37,955 bases of DNA from a virus (IMGVR_UViG_3300046507_000257:1-37955); one strand, 5' to 3'; shown: positions 1 to 8,410, counted from the first letter of the stretch. Program-made: numbers and translations. Notes: generated from the sequence alone by a model not told the origin.

Positions 1-2
1 TG

Positions 3-1058
3 TACCAGAACAGCGCGGGCTATTTTTATTACCGAAATCCTGACACGAAGAAGGATTACGGGATCGGCCGCGACCAGGCAAAGGCGTTCGGGGAGGCTCG
101 GGCGGCAAACGCTGAGCTGGAAAGCAGCCGCGGTTACAGGTCGGTCGTGCAGCGGATGACGGCGCCGGACGAAAAGACGCTACTGGAATGGTCGGTCGAA
201 TACCAGACGATCTACGAGGAAACACGCAGCCCGACGCCGAGCACCATGCAGACGGTCAAAGCTGGCGTGCGCGCTGTCGTAAAGGCGCCATTCGTCGATA
301 AGCACTTGCGGTCGATCCAGACGCGCGAGGTTGCCGAGTTCCTCGATGGCATCGATAAGCCGAATATGGCGAAGCTCGTCCGGAAGACGCTGTACGACAT
401 GATGCGCATTGCGGAGACGAAGGGAATGATCGACACCGGGAAGAACCCGGTGACCGTGACGCGCACGCCGGAAATCGAGGTCGAGCGGTCGCGCCTGACG
501 CTTGAGCAGTTTCGGGCGATCTACAAGGAAGCCGGCAAGATGGAGCCATGGGTGGCGCGAAGCTTTGAACTCGCGTTGCTGACAGGGCAGCGCCGGGAAG
601 ATGTCGCAAATATGCTGTTCGCAGACGCGAAAGACGGATTCCTGTTCGTCGAGCAGCAGAAAACGAAGATGAGGCTCCGGATTCCGTTGGCTGTTCGCAT
701 GGATGCGTTGGGTCTGTCTTTGGACGACGTAATCAAGCGGTGCCGGGATAAGGTCGTTTCGAAGTCGATGATCCATCATGCGCGAACCATCGGGAACCAG
801 AAACCGGGTTATCCGATCGATCCGGATTCGCTGACGCGAGGCTTCCGGCTGGCCCGTACGGAAGCAAAGATCAAATGGGAAGATGGCAAGAAGCCGGCGT
901 CGTTCCACGAACTGCGCAGCCTCGCCGCGCGTCTATACGCCGATCAGTACAGCCCTGAATTCGCCCAGGCGATCATGGGGCACAAGTCGGCCAGCATGAC
1001 CGAAATGTACCGAGACGTGCGCGGATCCGAATGGGTCGAAGTGAAGCTTGCCGTCTGA
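3..1058 (+). CDS. int: Phage integrase, lambda-type tyrosine recombinase (5' end cut by window edge)
   Basis: Site-specific recombinase that joins phage and host att sites. The frame is open from the left edge, so the start lies outside. The first residues (GYFYYRNPDTKK, then GIGRDQAKA) match the N-terminal arm-binding domain of lambda Int. The core-binding helices follow, then the catalytic domain with all active-site residues. Counting from the methionine at 147, these are Arg149 (TGQR), Lys172 (EQQKT), His254 and Arg257 (HELR), His279 (MGHK) and the nucleophile Tyr288 (MYRD). The C-terminus, RDVRGSEW, is also lambda-like. The gene appears intact apart from the missing first residues. No excisionase is visible; it may lie upstream, outside the window. 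Confidence 0.95.
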   Translation, partial: YQNSAGYFYYRNPDTKKDYGIGRDQAKAFGEARAANAELESSRGYRSVVQRMTAPDEKTLLEWSVEYQTIYEETRSPTPSTMQTVKAGVRAVVKAPFVDKHLRSIQTREVAEFLDGIDKPNMAKLVRKTLYDMMRIAETKGMIDTGKNPVTVTRTPEIEVERSRLTLEQFRAIYKEAGKMEPWVARSFELALLTGQRREDVANMLFADAKDGFLFVEQQKTKMRLRIPLAVRMDALGLSLDDVIKRCRDKVVSKSMIHHARTIGNQKPGYPIDPDSLTRGFRLARTEAKIKWEDGKKPASFHELRSLAARLYADQYSPEFAQAIMGHKSASMTEMYRDVRGSEWVEVKLAV

Positions 1059-1391
1059 TAATTCTAGACGAATATCTAACGATAATAGACGGTGCCTTAC
1101 TGAGAAAGGGTTTTCGGGCGTTTCATCTTACCTCGCAGGTAATGCTTGAAAAACGCTGTTTTCGTCAATCGAATCAAACAGTTACGTGCGTTTTAGTGCC
1201 CCTGTTTGGGTGCCACAAATGCACAATGACGCACTAGCAAAATCAAAGACTTACAGCGCCATTCCAGACGCTTAAATTTTGAGCATCGTTCGATACGTGG
1301 ACTTGCGCTAGAATCTGCCGACGAAATAATCGGAAATGTCAGAACAAACTTCCGTACACCCGCAGCAAACAATCGAAAAAATAGGTGACAT
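1059..1391. other. Non-coding gap after int; probable attP region and methyltransferase promoter
   Basis: This is the only gap above 300 bases. It is AT-richer than its surroundings and has no convincing gene. In lambda-type phages attP lies just past the 3' end of int, so attP is probably here; I see no tRNA fragment or clear core with arm sites. Visible elements are a short inverted repeat (GAAAA/TTTTC, 1148-1163) and a -10-like TAGAAT at 1309-1314 without a good -35. An AGGTGA ribosome site (1383-1388) precedes the methyltransferase. The attP assignment is inference. Confidence 0.4.
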
Positions 1392-2081
1392 ATGGCTAAA
1401 TTCCACTTCATCGAAGATTACGAGAAGCACGTCGATAATCTGGTCGCAGCACACCCGATCGACGAGGCGATGGCGCTGGCTGTCGGTGGAGACTATGACG
1501 GTGTCGGGAAGATCGAGACGGCTATATTGAAGGCGGCCGGGCTGAAGTCGGGAATGTCGGTGTTCGATCTGGGGTGCGGCAGCGGGCGGCTCGCCGCGAT
1601 GCTCGGTCAGGAGGATGGCCGGATCGAGTATCTCGGGACCGATGTCGTGCAGGCGCTGCTCGACTACGCTGCGACGAAGACGCCCGAGCATTACCGATTC
1701 ATCCGCCATCTCTCCTTGTCAGTTCCCGCTGAAGACGCGTCGATCGATATCGCCTGCGCATTCAGCGTGTTCACGCATCTACTGCACCACGAGACGTACA
1801 TCTATCTCGAAGACATGAAGCGCGCGCTGAAGCCGGGCGGGAAGGTTGTGTTCTCGTTCTTGGAGTTCGCGTCGCCGGGACACTGGAACGTGTTCGATGC
1901 GACGATCGCCTACGCGCGCGGGTCGGATACGCCCCACTTGAACCAGTTCATCGAGCGGAACGTCATCAATCTCTGGGCGAAGAACCTGGGATTTGAGGTC
2001 GAGCGTTACATCGAGGGTGGAGAGCGAGTCGGAGGAGGTGCACCGCTCGGGCAGTGCACCGTGATTCTGAGGAAGATTTAA
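1392..2081 (+). CDS. Class I SAM-dependent methyltransferase, substrate unknown
   Basis: A 229-residue protein with a Rossmann-type methyltransferase fold. Motif I is VFDLGCGSGR (residues 57-66), the acidic SAM-ribose residue is in LGTD (Asp84), and the post-motif region has LKPGGKVVFSF, typical of small-molecule or sugar methyltransferases. It lacks the DPPY or PC motifs of DNA methyltransferases, so DNA modification is unlikely. It has its own SD (AGGTGA), lies between int and the tail genes and points against the late genes, the position of a moron. Methylation of a host surface sugar would suit lysogenic conversion, but that is inference. Its stop lies one base from the stop of the converging gene. 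Confidence 0.8.
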   Translation: MAKFHFIEDYEKHVDNLVAAHPIDEAMALAVGGDYDGVGKIETAILKAAGLKSGMSVFDLGCGSGRLAAMLGQEDGRIEYLGTDVVQALLDYAATKTPEHYRFIRHLSLSVPAEDASIDIACAFSVFTHLLHHETYIYLEDMKRALKPGGKVVFSFLEFASPGHWNVFDATIAYARGSDTPHLNQFIERNVINLWAKNLGFEVERYIEGGERVGGGAPLGQCTVILRKI

Positions 2082-2082
2082 A

Positions 2083-2997
2083 TCAGGGAAGGCGTGCGAT
2101 AGAGATGAAATCAGTCGTCGATCCACCCAACGTACGCGCTGAACCGCTGTTCTGGCCGGTCTGAATGATCACAGTCTGACCGGCATTCAATAGCACCACC
2201 CCTGTAACAGAGACTGGGGTAATGGCAGCGGATGTGCTCGTGATCGCTGTCTGTCCGGCCGCTACGATCGTCCCGTTGACGTTGATATTTGCCGATACAG
2301 AACCTAATACGCCTGTTGCCGACGAGTATGTGAGATTGCACGTGACCATGTAATAGCCGGTCTCTGGCGCGGTGAATACGCCGGTCGCCGCGTTGAAATT
2401 AGCGTTTACACGGTCATAGACCTTCGTCCATCCTGTGACCGTCGTGCTAACGCCGCTTGGGATGCTCTGCGCGCTGCTGTTCTGATAAAGCAGCGCATCG
2501 TTACCGCTGGCGTTGAGGGTCGTGAACTTTCCTGTTCTCGATGCAGTGGCGCCGATGGCTGTATTGTCGATCGTGCCTCCGCCGATAGTCGCTGACGGCG
2601 TACTCAGCGAAGAGAATGCGCCACTGCTCGACGAGACGGAACCGATCGGACCGGGCGATGAAAACGTGGCGCCCCCAAGGGTGACAGCGTTGATGGTCGC
2701 GTTGCAGCCGAACCCGGAACCCGCCGTGTAGTTCAGTGCCGACGACGCGCCGGCGCAGTTCGAAACCGAGATGGCGCCCGGGATAGCTGAAGAACCCGTC
2801 GTATTGCCTAGCACGGTGTTGGACGCGATGGGGGCCAATGTCGCCGCTCCCCATGCGGGCGCCGTCGTTGCGCCCGTCGAGACGATCACCTGTCCGGCCG
2901 TTGAGCCGGCCGGGTTCAGCAGTTGAACGGGCGTGGTTGTCGCAGCGAACGCGGCGAACGAGAGAAGCGCGAGCGCGCCAGTCAGAAGGCGTTTCAT
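2083..2997 (-). CDS. Secreted C1q/TNF-like jelly-roll protein with fibre-like repeats
   Basis: A 304-residue protein. Residues 1-18 are a signal peptide (MKRLLTGALALLSFAAFA). The middle is a low-complexity Gly/Ser/Thr/Ala region with tail-fibre phrases (STAGQVIVSTGATTAPAWG, SNTVLGNTTGSSAIPG). The last 130 or so residues look like a C1q/TNF-like beta-sandwich (FNAATGVFTAPETGYYMVTCNL, then VLLNAGQTVIIQTG, ending DFISIARLP). It is the last gene of the late minus operon, directly after the lysis genes. A signal peptide is unexpected on a virion fibre assembled in the cytoplasm, so it may act at the envelope or outside the cell. The function is unknown; a detached fibre tip or adhesin is possible. 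Confidence 0.75.
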   Translation of the reverse strand: MKRLLTGALALLSFAAFAATTTPVQLLNPAGSTAGQVIVSTGATTAPAWGAATLAPIASNTVLGNTTGSSAIPGAISVSNCAGASSALNYTAGSGFGCNATINAVTLGGATFSSPGPIGSVSSSSGAFSSLSTPSATIGGGTIDNTAIGATASRTGKFTTLNASGNDALLYQNSSAQSIPSGVSTTVTGWTKVYDRVNANFNAATGVFTAPETGYYMVTCNLTYSSATGVLGSVSANINVNGTIVAAGQTAITSTSAAITPVSVTGVVLLNAGQTVIIQTGQNSGSARTLGGSTTDFISIARLP

Positions 2998-3423
2998 TTA
3001 TTTCATCCCCTTGGATTTTTCGAAGCTGCGTGCGATGACATAGCCGCCGTATCCGGTGCCGAACGTCGTCCATAGCGCGTCAGGAATAGCCTTGAGCCAC
3101 GCCTGCATCCCCTGCGCAATCTCGATCGCTGTAGCCGGGCTGAACGCGGCCAGGACGCCCATGGGGATCGCACAAAGGATCAGGATGTACATGACGTACA
3201 TGAAGCTCGGGCGCGCGCGACTAGTCCACGGATCTTTGCTTTGCGCTTCGGCCAGCATGATCGACATCTGCTGAGCCATCATCGCGAGCGCGGCGTCCGT
3301 CTGCGCCTTCATAAGCGTGGCTTCAGCGGTCGCCTTCGCGGTTGGATCAGGCCAAATCTTGTTGATGCCGTCGTCGAGAAGCTTGCTAACGCCAGCGATT
3401 GCATCATCGATCCCGAATGCCAT
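2998..3423 (-). CDS. Three-TM holin (GTA holin_3TM-like)
   Basis: A 141-residue protein resembling the holin_3TM family of gene transfer agents and phages. The N-terminal amphipathic part has WPDPTAKATAEA, followed by SKDPWTSRARPSFMYVMY and the hydrophobic stretches MYILILCAIPMGVLAAF and a C-terminal GTGYGGYVIARS. Holins permeabilise the inner membrane at the end of the lytic cycle to release endolysin. It starts two bases after the lysozyme stop. A second small membrane protein sits on the other side of the lysozyme, so one may be the holin and the other an antiholin. Which is which cannot be read from sequence. Confidence 0.7.
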   Translation of the reverse strand: MAFGIDDAIAGVSKLLDDGINKIWPDPTAKATAEATLMKAQTDAALAMMAQQMSIMLAEAQSKDPWTSRARPSFMYVMYILILCAIPMGVLAAFSPATAIEIAQGMQAWLKAIPDALWTTFGTGYGGYVIARSFEKSKGMK

Positions 3424-3424
3424 G

Positions 3425-3871
3425 TCAAACCCCCTTGCGCATCATGTCGGCAAGACGTGTAGCCCTGCCCTTTACCTGCGATGCCCAAGCGGAATTGAGC
3501 ATCCCCCGGGCTGCGTCGTCGTACTTCCCTTGCCGCATTGCTGCGAGCGTATTCTTGAACCCGGCGAGCTTTGGCATACCGAGGTTGAAACACATGTTGC
3601 AGATAACGCGCTGTCGGACGTCGTTCAGGTCGGCCCACCAAGGGAGATTACGGTCGAGGTCTTCAAACACGTTCCGAACGTCACTGGTCAAGAGCACGTC
3701 GACCTGTTCGTCGGTAAGCGGATATAACCATCCGGACGGAAGCGGAGATGCTTGCAGGTTATGGCCGACGCCCACCGTCAGAATCCCCTTCGTATCCTTG
3801 TACGGCGTGTACTCGACGCCCTCGTCGCGCCGAAGCTCCGCGATCAGAGTGCGAAGATTGTCGTCAGTCAT
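3425..3871 (-). CDS. Endolysin, T4-type lysozyme (glycoside hydrolase 24)
   Basis: A 148-residue muramidase that cleaves the glycan backbone of peptidoglycan. The catalytic triad has exact T4 lysozyme spacing: Glu17 (RRDEG), Asp26 (PYKD) and Thr32 (ILTVGVGHN), 9 and 6 residues apart. The C-terminal half has the helical lobe, with VICNMCFNLG. There is no signal peptide or SAR segment, so export should depend on a holin. I chose the ATG at 3871 because AAGGGA precedes it and it overlaps the upstream small membrane gene by 8 bases. A longer frame from 4033 only reads that gene in another frame. Confidence 0.92.
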   Translation of the reverse strand: MTDDNLRTLIAELRRDEGVEYTPYKDTKGILTVGVGHNLQASPLPSGWLYPLTDEQVDVLLTSDVRNVFEDLDRNLPWWADLNDVRQRVICNMCFNLGMPKLAGFKNTLAAMRQGKYDDAARGMLNSAWASQVKGRATRLADMMRKGV

Positions 3872-4037
3872 TTCCCTTGCGCCCCTTGTTCTTGATGAGG
3901 TAGAACGATTGCAAAACGATGTAGGCGATCGTGAACAACGCCACATACCAATTGATGTCGTGGCTCGTGAACCAGAGCCAATAATTGGCCCCCAATGGGG
4001 GCACCGCCTTTGCGACACTGGCCGCGACGTCATTCAT
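3864..4037 (-). CDS. Small single-TM membrane protein, probable holin or antiholin
   Basis: A 57-residue protein read by hand: MNDVAASVAKAVPPLG, a Trp-rich segment (NYWLWFTSHDINWY), one long hydrophobic helix (WYVALFTIVYIVLQSFYLI) and a basic tail (KNKGRKGND). Its stop overlaps the lysozyme start by 8 bases, so the two should be translationally coupled. Size, topology and place before the endolysin suit a small holin or antiholin. Being hydrophobic, short and next to lysozyme is the only evidence. Confidence 0.65.
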   Translation of the reverse strand: MNDVAASVAKAVPPLGANYWLWFTSHDINWYVALFTIAYIVLQSFYLIKNKGRKGND

Positions 4038-4060
4038 TTTTTTCCCCGATTTACATTTAT

Positions 4061-5677
4061 TTATTGAGATCCGCCGCCGACCGTGTTCCCCGTTCCCGAA
4101 TTGACGACGGTGTTAGAGCAAGACGCATACGAATTAGATTGGACGTTGGCGCCCGAGGAGGCCGCCTGCAAATTGACAGCAGTAGTGAGCCCAAGGAATG
4201 CGTTGCCAGTGATGATCCCGGGGGACGAACTGTTGTCGATCGAGATTCCATTGGTGTTTGTGAAGCCGTTGCCGCCGATGGTGTTTCCGACGACGCTGTA
4301 AAAACCAGCGGCAGGAAGGTTTATGCCGATCGCGTTCGACTGGATAATGAACTCGTTGCCCATAATCATCGTGTTCGCGATGTTGGTTTGCTCGTGGATA
4401 TTCACGAGAATCTGGTTGAACTGGCTCGCTGTTACAGTGAGCTGGTCGAGTTCGGTCAAGCCCGGTTGGTTTGATATTCCGAAGTTGCCGCCCGTGAAGT
4501 TGCTCGACACGACGCTCAAACCCTGGACAAAGTTGCCGTAATCAATGCCGACGTCGTTCCATGCGAAGTTGCACGACACTACGTTGAATGCGACAGGCGG
4601 TAGACCGGCGACGCCCTCAATGAAGATCCCGCGACCAGCGCCGCCGAGCGCGGCATTGCCGAGGAATGCGCAGCTCGTGACGTTGACGTTCGACACACCG
4701 AAGATGTGAAGGCCGGTATCCCATGTGTCTGCGATGACATAGCCATCGCTGCCGCGGAAAACGCAGTCGCGCACCGTCGAGAGCGCATTGAGCGCGGGGT
4801 TCGGGATGCTAGACGCAGTCTGGTTCAGCCATAAACCAGAGCCCGACACAATCGCCCCCGTCGTGAACGTCAGGTCGCGCATGTGGACAGAATTGAACGG
4901 CCCGAGGTAGTTCAGTTTGAGGCCGTTTCCGCTCGCCCAACTGAGTTCCGTGATGTCGGCGCCAGCGCCATAGATCATCACCGCCTCGCTCGTGAGGCCC
5001 ATCGTATAGGCAGCCGTGCCAACGAAATTCCACTTCCCTTTCGGGATATACACATGCTTTCGACCGGCAGGGCATGCCGCTATCGCAGCCAGAAGCGCGG
5101 CCGTGTTGTTCGGATTGCTAGGCGAACCGCCGAAGTCCGTGATGCTGACGGAATCGTTGATGCGGTTAAAAAGCTTCGAGAGCGGCGAGACTTTGACGTC
5201 AGTCACTTTTCCATCGCCAGGAATGCCCTGTGCGACGTTCGATCCAGGCGCCAAACTCTCGTCGGTGACGGTGCCGTCCGAAGGAGCAGCAATGATACGC
5301 GTCTCGCCGCCCCTGACGTAGACCCTTTCTACTCCTAAAGGAATAGGCGACGAAAAAGCCAGACCCAAGCCTATCAGCGAGTATTGATCTGGTCCCTGAT
5401 AGGCTGCATCGAAAAACACTTCAATGTTGTGAACCGAAAAGAACTGATTCGCAAGCGTCAGCGCCAGCGATACGCCGGGCGTGAAGTCTGTGCCAGCGAC
5501 GAACGTTTCGGTGGTCGGACTTGCCGCGAGCGACGCAATATCAGCCTGCGTCAGATAGCGGGAATCGAGAACCGAAATCGGAAGCGCGCGCGTGACGCCG
5601 TTCGCATTGCTCCAGATCGGTAGTTTGTCGCCCGAGCTAACGGACGTGATAACGCAGAGATCCCCGATGGTGGACAT
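4061..5677 (-). CDS. Tailspike with right-handed beta-helix (pectate-lyase-like), probable depolymerase
   Basis: A 538-residue receptor-binding protein. Residues 1-170 look like a particle-attachment region. The catalytic-type domain opens with the classic phrase SVSITDFGGSPSNPNNTAALLAAI, followed by KHVYIPKGKW, the usual start of pectate-lyase-superfamily tailspikes. After it come repeated short turns rich in Asn, Gly, Val and Ile (VRDCVFRGS, VTSCAFLGN, VVSCNFAWN, VVSSNFTGG) typical of beta-helix rungs. Such spikes bind and often cleave O-antigen or capsule. Active residues cannot be assigned by eye. It follows the fibre gene with the P22-type head-binding domain, so it may attach through that protein. 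Confidence 0.82.
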   Translation of the reverse strand: MSTIGDLCVITSVSSGDKLPIWSNANGVTRALPISVLDSRYLTQADIASLAASPTTETFVAGTDFTPGVSLALTLANQFFSVHNIEVFFDAAYQGPDQYSLIGLGLAFSSPIPLGVERVYVRGGETRIIAAPSDGTVTDESLAPGSNVAQGIPGDGKVTDVKVSPLSKLFNRINDSVSITDFGGSPSNPNNTAALLAAIAACPAGRKHVYIPKGKWNFVGTAAYTMGLTSEAVMIYGAGADITELSWASGNGLKLNYLGPFNSVHMRDLTFTTGAIVSGSGLWLNQTASSIPNPALNALSTVRDCVFRGSDGYVIADTWDTGLHIFGVSNVNVTSCAFLGNAALGGAGRGIFIEGVAGLPPVAFNVVSCNFAWNDVGIDYGNFVQGLSVVSSNFTGGNFGISNQPGLTELDQLTVTASQFNQILVNIHEQTNIANTMIMGNEFIIQSNAIGINLPAAGFYSVVGNTIGGNGFTNTNGISIDNSSSPGIITGNAFLGLTTAVNLQAASSGANVQSNSYASCSNTVVNSGTGNTVGGGSQ

Positions 5678-5682
5678 GTTTT

Positions 5683-5889
5683 TTAGCTCTCGATTTTTGG
5701 TTCTGCGATCGGGCCGTATTTACCGGCGATCAGATCAGCATGGATTGCACGTCCGTAGTCCATGCAGTCTTTGTCGGATGCATTGAACTTCACAGGCGTA
5801 TCGCCGAGTGAGGGGAAAACGATGTCGATAGTGACCATCGAGTGCTCTGCATCGACCCACACTGGATTTGCGATCGAGTGATATTCCAT
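5683..5889 (-). CDS. Small conserved phage protein between fibre and tailspike
   Basis: A 68-residue protein (MEYHSIANPVWVDAEH through GPIAEPKIES) with the phrases VTIDIVFPSLGDTPVKFNAS and DYGRAIHADLIAGKYG. It has no signal peptide or TM segment. Its stop is only a few bases before the tailspike gene, and the fibre gene ends directly before it. A fibre assembly or chaperone role would suit the position, but no known fold is recognised. Confidence 0.65.
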   Translation of the reverse strand: MEYHSIANPVWVDAEHSMVTIDIVFPSLGDTPVKFNASDKDCMDYGRAIHADLIAGKYGPIAEPKIES

Positions 5890-6918
5890 TTATGCAGTCC
5901 TCACAAAAAGAAATACGGTGTTCGCGCTGGTGCCAGTTGGGACATACGTACCGGGCTGTGGTGGATTGACGCCGCCGGCGCCGCCGACCGCCACGGATCC
6001 GATACCGTTAGCTAACTGGTTGTCTCTGATAATCCCTTGAAACGTTGCCTGCGTGATTGCAAGCGACCCATTGACGGATACAGGGCCGCCCGGGAGGTTG
6101 TATTTCGTCCCGTCCCAATTGAGATTTACGGAAGAATCCGAAGCAAGGGCGACCATGCCGCCACCGGAAATTAACCTGTCGGTTGCCACTACATCGTTGG
6201 CCGCAGTAACGCTTCCATCACCGGATATAACGACTGTCGAAACGATCGTTCCTCCGTCAGCCGAAACAGTCTGAAAGGAAAAGCCGCCAGAGCCCGTACC
6301 ACGGTTGTTCGTGAGGAAAGTCGTGCCGTGTGCATCGTCATTCCAACTCACCCAACATCCCTGCGATTTCGCACCGGGAGAGACGCCCGAAATCTTCGCA
6401 TACGAGATATTCGCGTCCATCAGGCTTAGGTGATAACGCGCCCCATCATTCCCGACGATGATGAACGGAATGTTTTCAGGAGACGTGGTGTCGGTCGGAT
6501 CATTGAGGTACATCCCGATGTCGCTGACCCACACTTGGTTCGTCGAGGAACCGGAGCGCGCACGAAGCGCAGCGAGATCCGACGCGCTCTGCACGCTGGA
6601 CGATCCAATCGCAAGAGCGACCGGATCGGTTTCATTCAGCGACGCATAGACGAGACGCCCCGCACCGTCGAGGATCGTGATCGAATAGGGAATCTGGACA
6701 AACAGGTGAATCAAAGCGCCGGCTGCGGCGGCATGGCCGTGCGTCGTCCTGATCGGCTGAGCGACCACGACGGTTCCTGCGATGTCGGACGTTACGACAG
6801 CGGGATAGGCGACGGGATCGAGCCCGGCCTGACCGATGTAGATGAACCCGGACTCAAGCGGTTGCCCGAAGAGATCCGTGAAAAAAGGAAGCGCACGCGC
6901 CTCGCTTGTGGCTGCCAT
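5890..6918 (-). CDS. Tail fibre/spike protein with P22 gp9-type head-binding domain
   Basis: A 342-residue virion protein. Residues 10-70 match the P22 tailspike head-binding domain (FTDLFGQPLESGFIYIGQ, then AYPAVVTSDI and AQPIRTTHGH), which docks spikes onto the tail hub. Residues 105-340 are Gly/Ser/Thr-rich beta structure (NNRGTGSGGFSFQTVSADGG, VISGDGSVTAANDV) and end in a short compact region (GTSANTVFLFVRTA). I see no catalytic motif and no intramolecular chaperone. A plausible job is an adaptor or primary fibre joining the hub to the enzymatic tailspike encoded downstream. Confidence 0.78.
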   Translation of the reverse strand: MAATSEARALPFFTDLFGQPLESGFIYIGQAGLDPVAYPAVVTSDIAGTVVVAQPIRTTHGHAAAAGALIHLFVQIPYSITILDGAGRLVYASLNETDPVALAIGSSSVQSASDLAALRARSGSSTNQVWVSDIGMYLNDPTDTTSPENIPFIIVGNDGARYHLSLMDANISYAKISGVSPGAKSQGCWVSWNDDAHGTTFLTNNRGTGSGGFSFQTVSADGGTIVSTVVISGDGSVTAANDVVATDRLISGGGMVALASDSSVNLNWDGTKYNLPGGPVSVNGSLAITQATFQGIIRDNQLANGIGSVAVGGAGGVNPPQPGTYVPTGTSANTVFLFVRTA

Positions 6919-6972
6919 AGCATTCTCCCAAAGGTAAGCGGAGCGCCCCGAAGGGCGCCCGGAACACGTTGC

Positions 6973-8289
6973 TTACGTTTGGTTGAACAAAATAATGCCG
7001 CACATCTCGGGATTTGTGACCGAAGTGCCGTAGAACGCGTCGACACGGTACAGCGACTTGTACGTCTCGATGTGAGCCTGCTTGGCCATCACGATCTCGA
7101 TACCTTGGTCGGTCGTACCGCGCATCACGGCCATGCCCTGGTCCGAAGGAACAGCCAAGCGGCCCGGCAGGATTTCGACCGCTTCCTTCTTCCAGAAGCA
7201 GTTGACGCCGGTCGTCACCGTGTTGAGCCACGTGATAGCGGCGCCCGAAGCAGGCGTCGCCGTCACGTTCTTGTACGCGAGTTCCGCGTCCGTCGCGCCT
7301 TGTCCCGAGATGATTGCCGGGGTGATCGTGATCGTGCCAGTGCCACCCGCACCCGAGACGATGCCAACCACACGGAAGGTCTTGAGCTGGCCGGTGTCGA
7401 TCTTCGTGATCGGATGGACGTTGTTCACGCCGGCGATCGTGAATGCATCGCCCACCTTGACGGTGCCCGACGTGACGGTGATCGCGAGAGCTTGCAGGCG
7501 GTTGTCGACGTTCGACTGAAGCGGGCCGGACGGCGACGTAGCGAGAGCGCGGGGCGTGGTGAACTGGTTCGCACCGTTGACCGTGACCGTCACACCAGCA
7601 GCAGCCGTGAGACGCGAGATGTAGTCGGCCTTAAGCACGCGCTCGAAGCCCGCGACCTGACGGCCAACCGTCGCCATTTCATAGGCGTTGGCTGCCTTCT
7701 GCCCTTCCACAATGTATGCACGCGAAGCCAAGTTGCCGGCCATTGCGTTGTAGTCGCGCGAACCGAAGACCGAGTAGCGGCCGTCGTAGTCGATGCCCGA
7801 CTCGTTCATCAGCGAATCAGCTTGCGCCAGATCGTCGAAGCCGGTCGCGGCGACCGTGCGCTTCACGACCAGCGAGCCGAGCGTCGAAACGGCGTTCACG
7901 ACGTCGACGTTGATGTCCGAAGCAATCTTCTGCTTCGCAGCGGTGCCGAGGCGGTTTTCTTGCAGCGCGTCGCGCAGTTCGGTCGCGTCCATCACCCAGG
8001 GCGAGCTGCGGATCGTGTCGATTGCGGCCGGGATGGTCAGCTGCGTTTTGCCGACGAAGTTCGAAGTCTGGTCGAGGCCCGAGAACGAACGGGCGATGTA
8101 CGGCATCGGGCGACGGATGATGTCGCCGGCGCGAGCCATCATGGTCTGGTCGTTCTGGAATACGGTGACGGCCTTCGACATGACCAACTGGTCATTGAAG
8201 CCTTCGAGAAGGTTTTCGAACGCGATGCGCTCTTCTTTCGAGAACGAGTTTGCGGTGGACAAAAAGGGTGCGGCCGGGGGCTGTGCCAT
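6973..8289 (-). CDS. Major capsid protein, P22 coat family
   Basis: A 438-residue protein, close to P22 gp5 (430). It opens with MAQPPAAPFLSTANSFSKEE and carries the family's N-terminal pattern of long helices (NLLEGFNDQLVMSK, RRPMPYIARSFSGLDQT). A central beta-rich insertion (VTVTSGTVKVGDAFTIAGVNNVHPI) resembles the Ig-like I-domain of P22 coat. The C-terminus has VMAKQAHIETYKSLYRVDAFYGTSV, the usual ending of the family. I chose the ATG at 8289, with AGGA upstream, over a longer frame from 8349 whose extra residues fall in the untranslated leader. It follows scaffold, as in P22. Confidence 0.9.
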   Translation of the reverse strand: MAQPPAAPFLSTANSFSKEERIAFENLLEGFNDQLVMSKAVTVFQNDQTMMARAGDIIRRPMPYIARSFSGLDQTSNFVGKTQLTIPAAIDTIRSSPWVMDATELRDALQENRLGTAAKQKIASDINVDVVNAVSTLGSLVVKRTVAATGFDDLAQADSLMNESGIDYDGRYSVFGSRDYNAMAGNLASRAYIVEGQKAANAYEMATVGRQVAGFERVLKADYISRLTAAAGVTVTVNGANQFTTPRALATSPSGPLQSNVDNRLQALAITVTSGTVKVGDAFTIAGVNNVHPITKIDTGQLKTFRVVGIVSGAGGTGTITITPAIISGQGATDAELAYKNVTATPASGAAITWLNTVTTGVNCFWKKEAVEILPGRLAVPSDQGMAVMRGTTDQGIEIVMAKQAHIETYKSLYRVDAFYGTSVTNPEMCGIILFNQT

Positions 8290-8312
8290 TGTGTGTAATC
8301 CTAAGTAAAAGA

Positions 8313-8337
8313 CGAAAAATGAATGGCCGAAAGGCCA
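8313..8337 (-). terminator. Hairpin plus T-rich run just upstream of the coat gene
   Basis: On the minus strand TGGCC-TTTC-GGCCA (8324-8337) forms a five-pair stem with a four-base loop, followed by a T-rich run (8313-8319). It looks like a weak intrinsic terminator or attenuator in the coat leader, about 25-50 bases before the start codon. It could instead stabilise the coat mRNA 5' end. Confidence 0.3.
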
Positions 8338-8410
8338 CAGATTTCGCATCCAGCTAGGACTAACGCAGGCGTGCCGCGCCGATGGGGCTGAGATACGTGA
8401 AACGGGCTGC

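Noticed and set aside
3872-4033. 54-residue N-terminal extension of the lysozyme
   Set aside because: It is the small membrane protein gene read in another frame; the T4-type domain starts at ATG 3871.
6430-8298. A 622-codon open frame on the plus strand
   Set aside because: It lies wholly antisense to the fibre and capsid genes, has no ribosome site, is Arg-rich with no domain, and is the expected shadow of GC-rich coding sequence.
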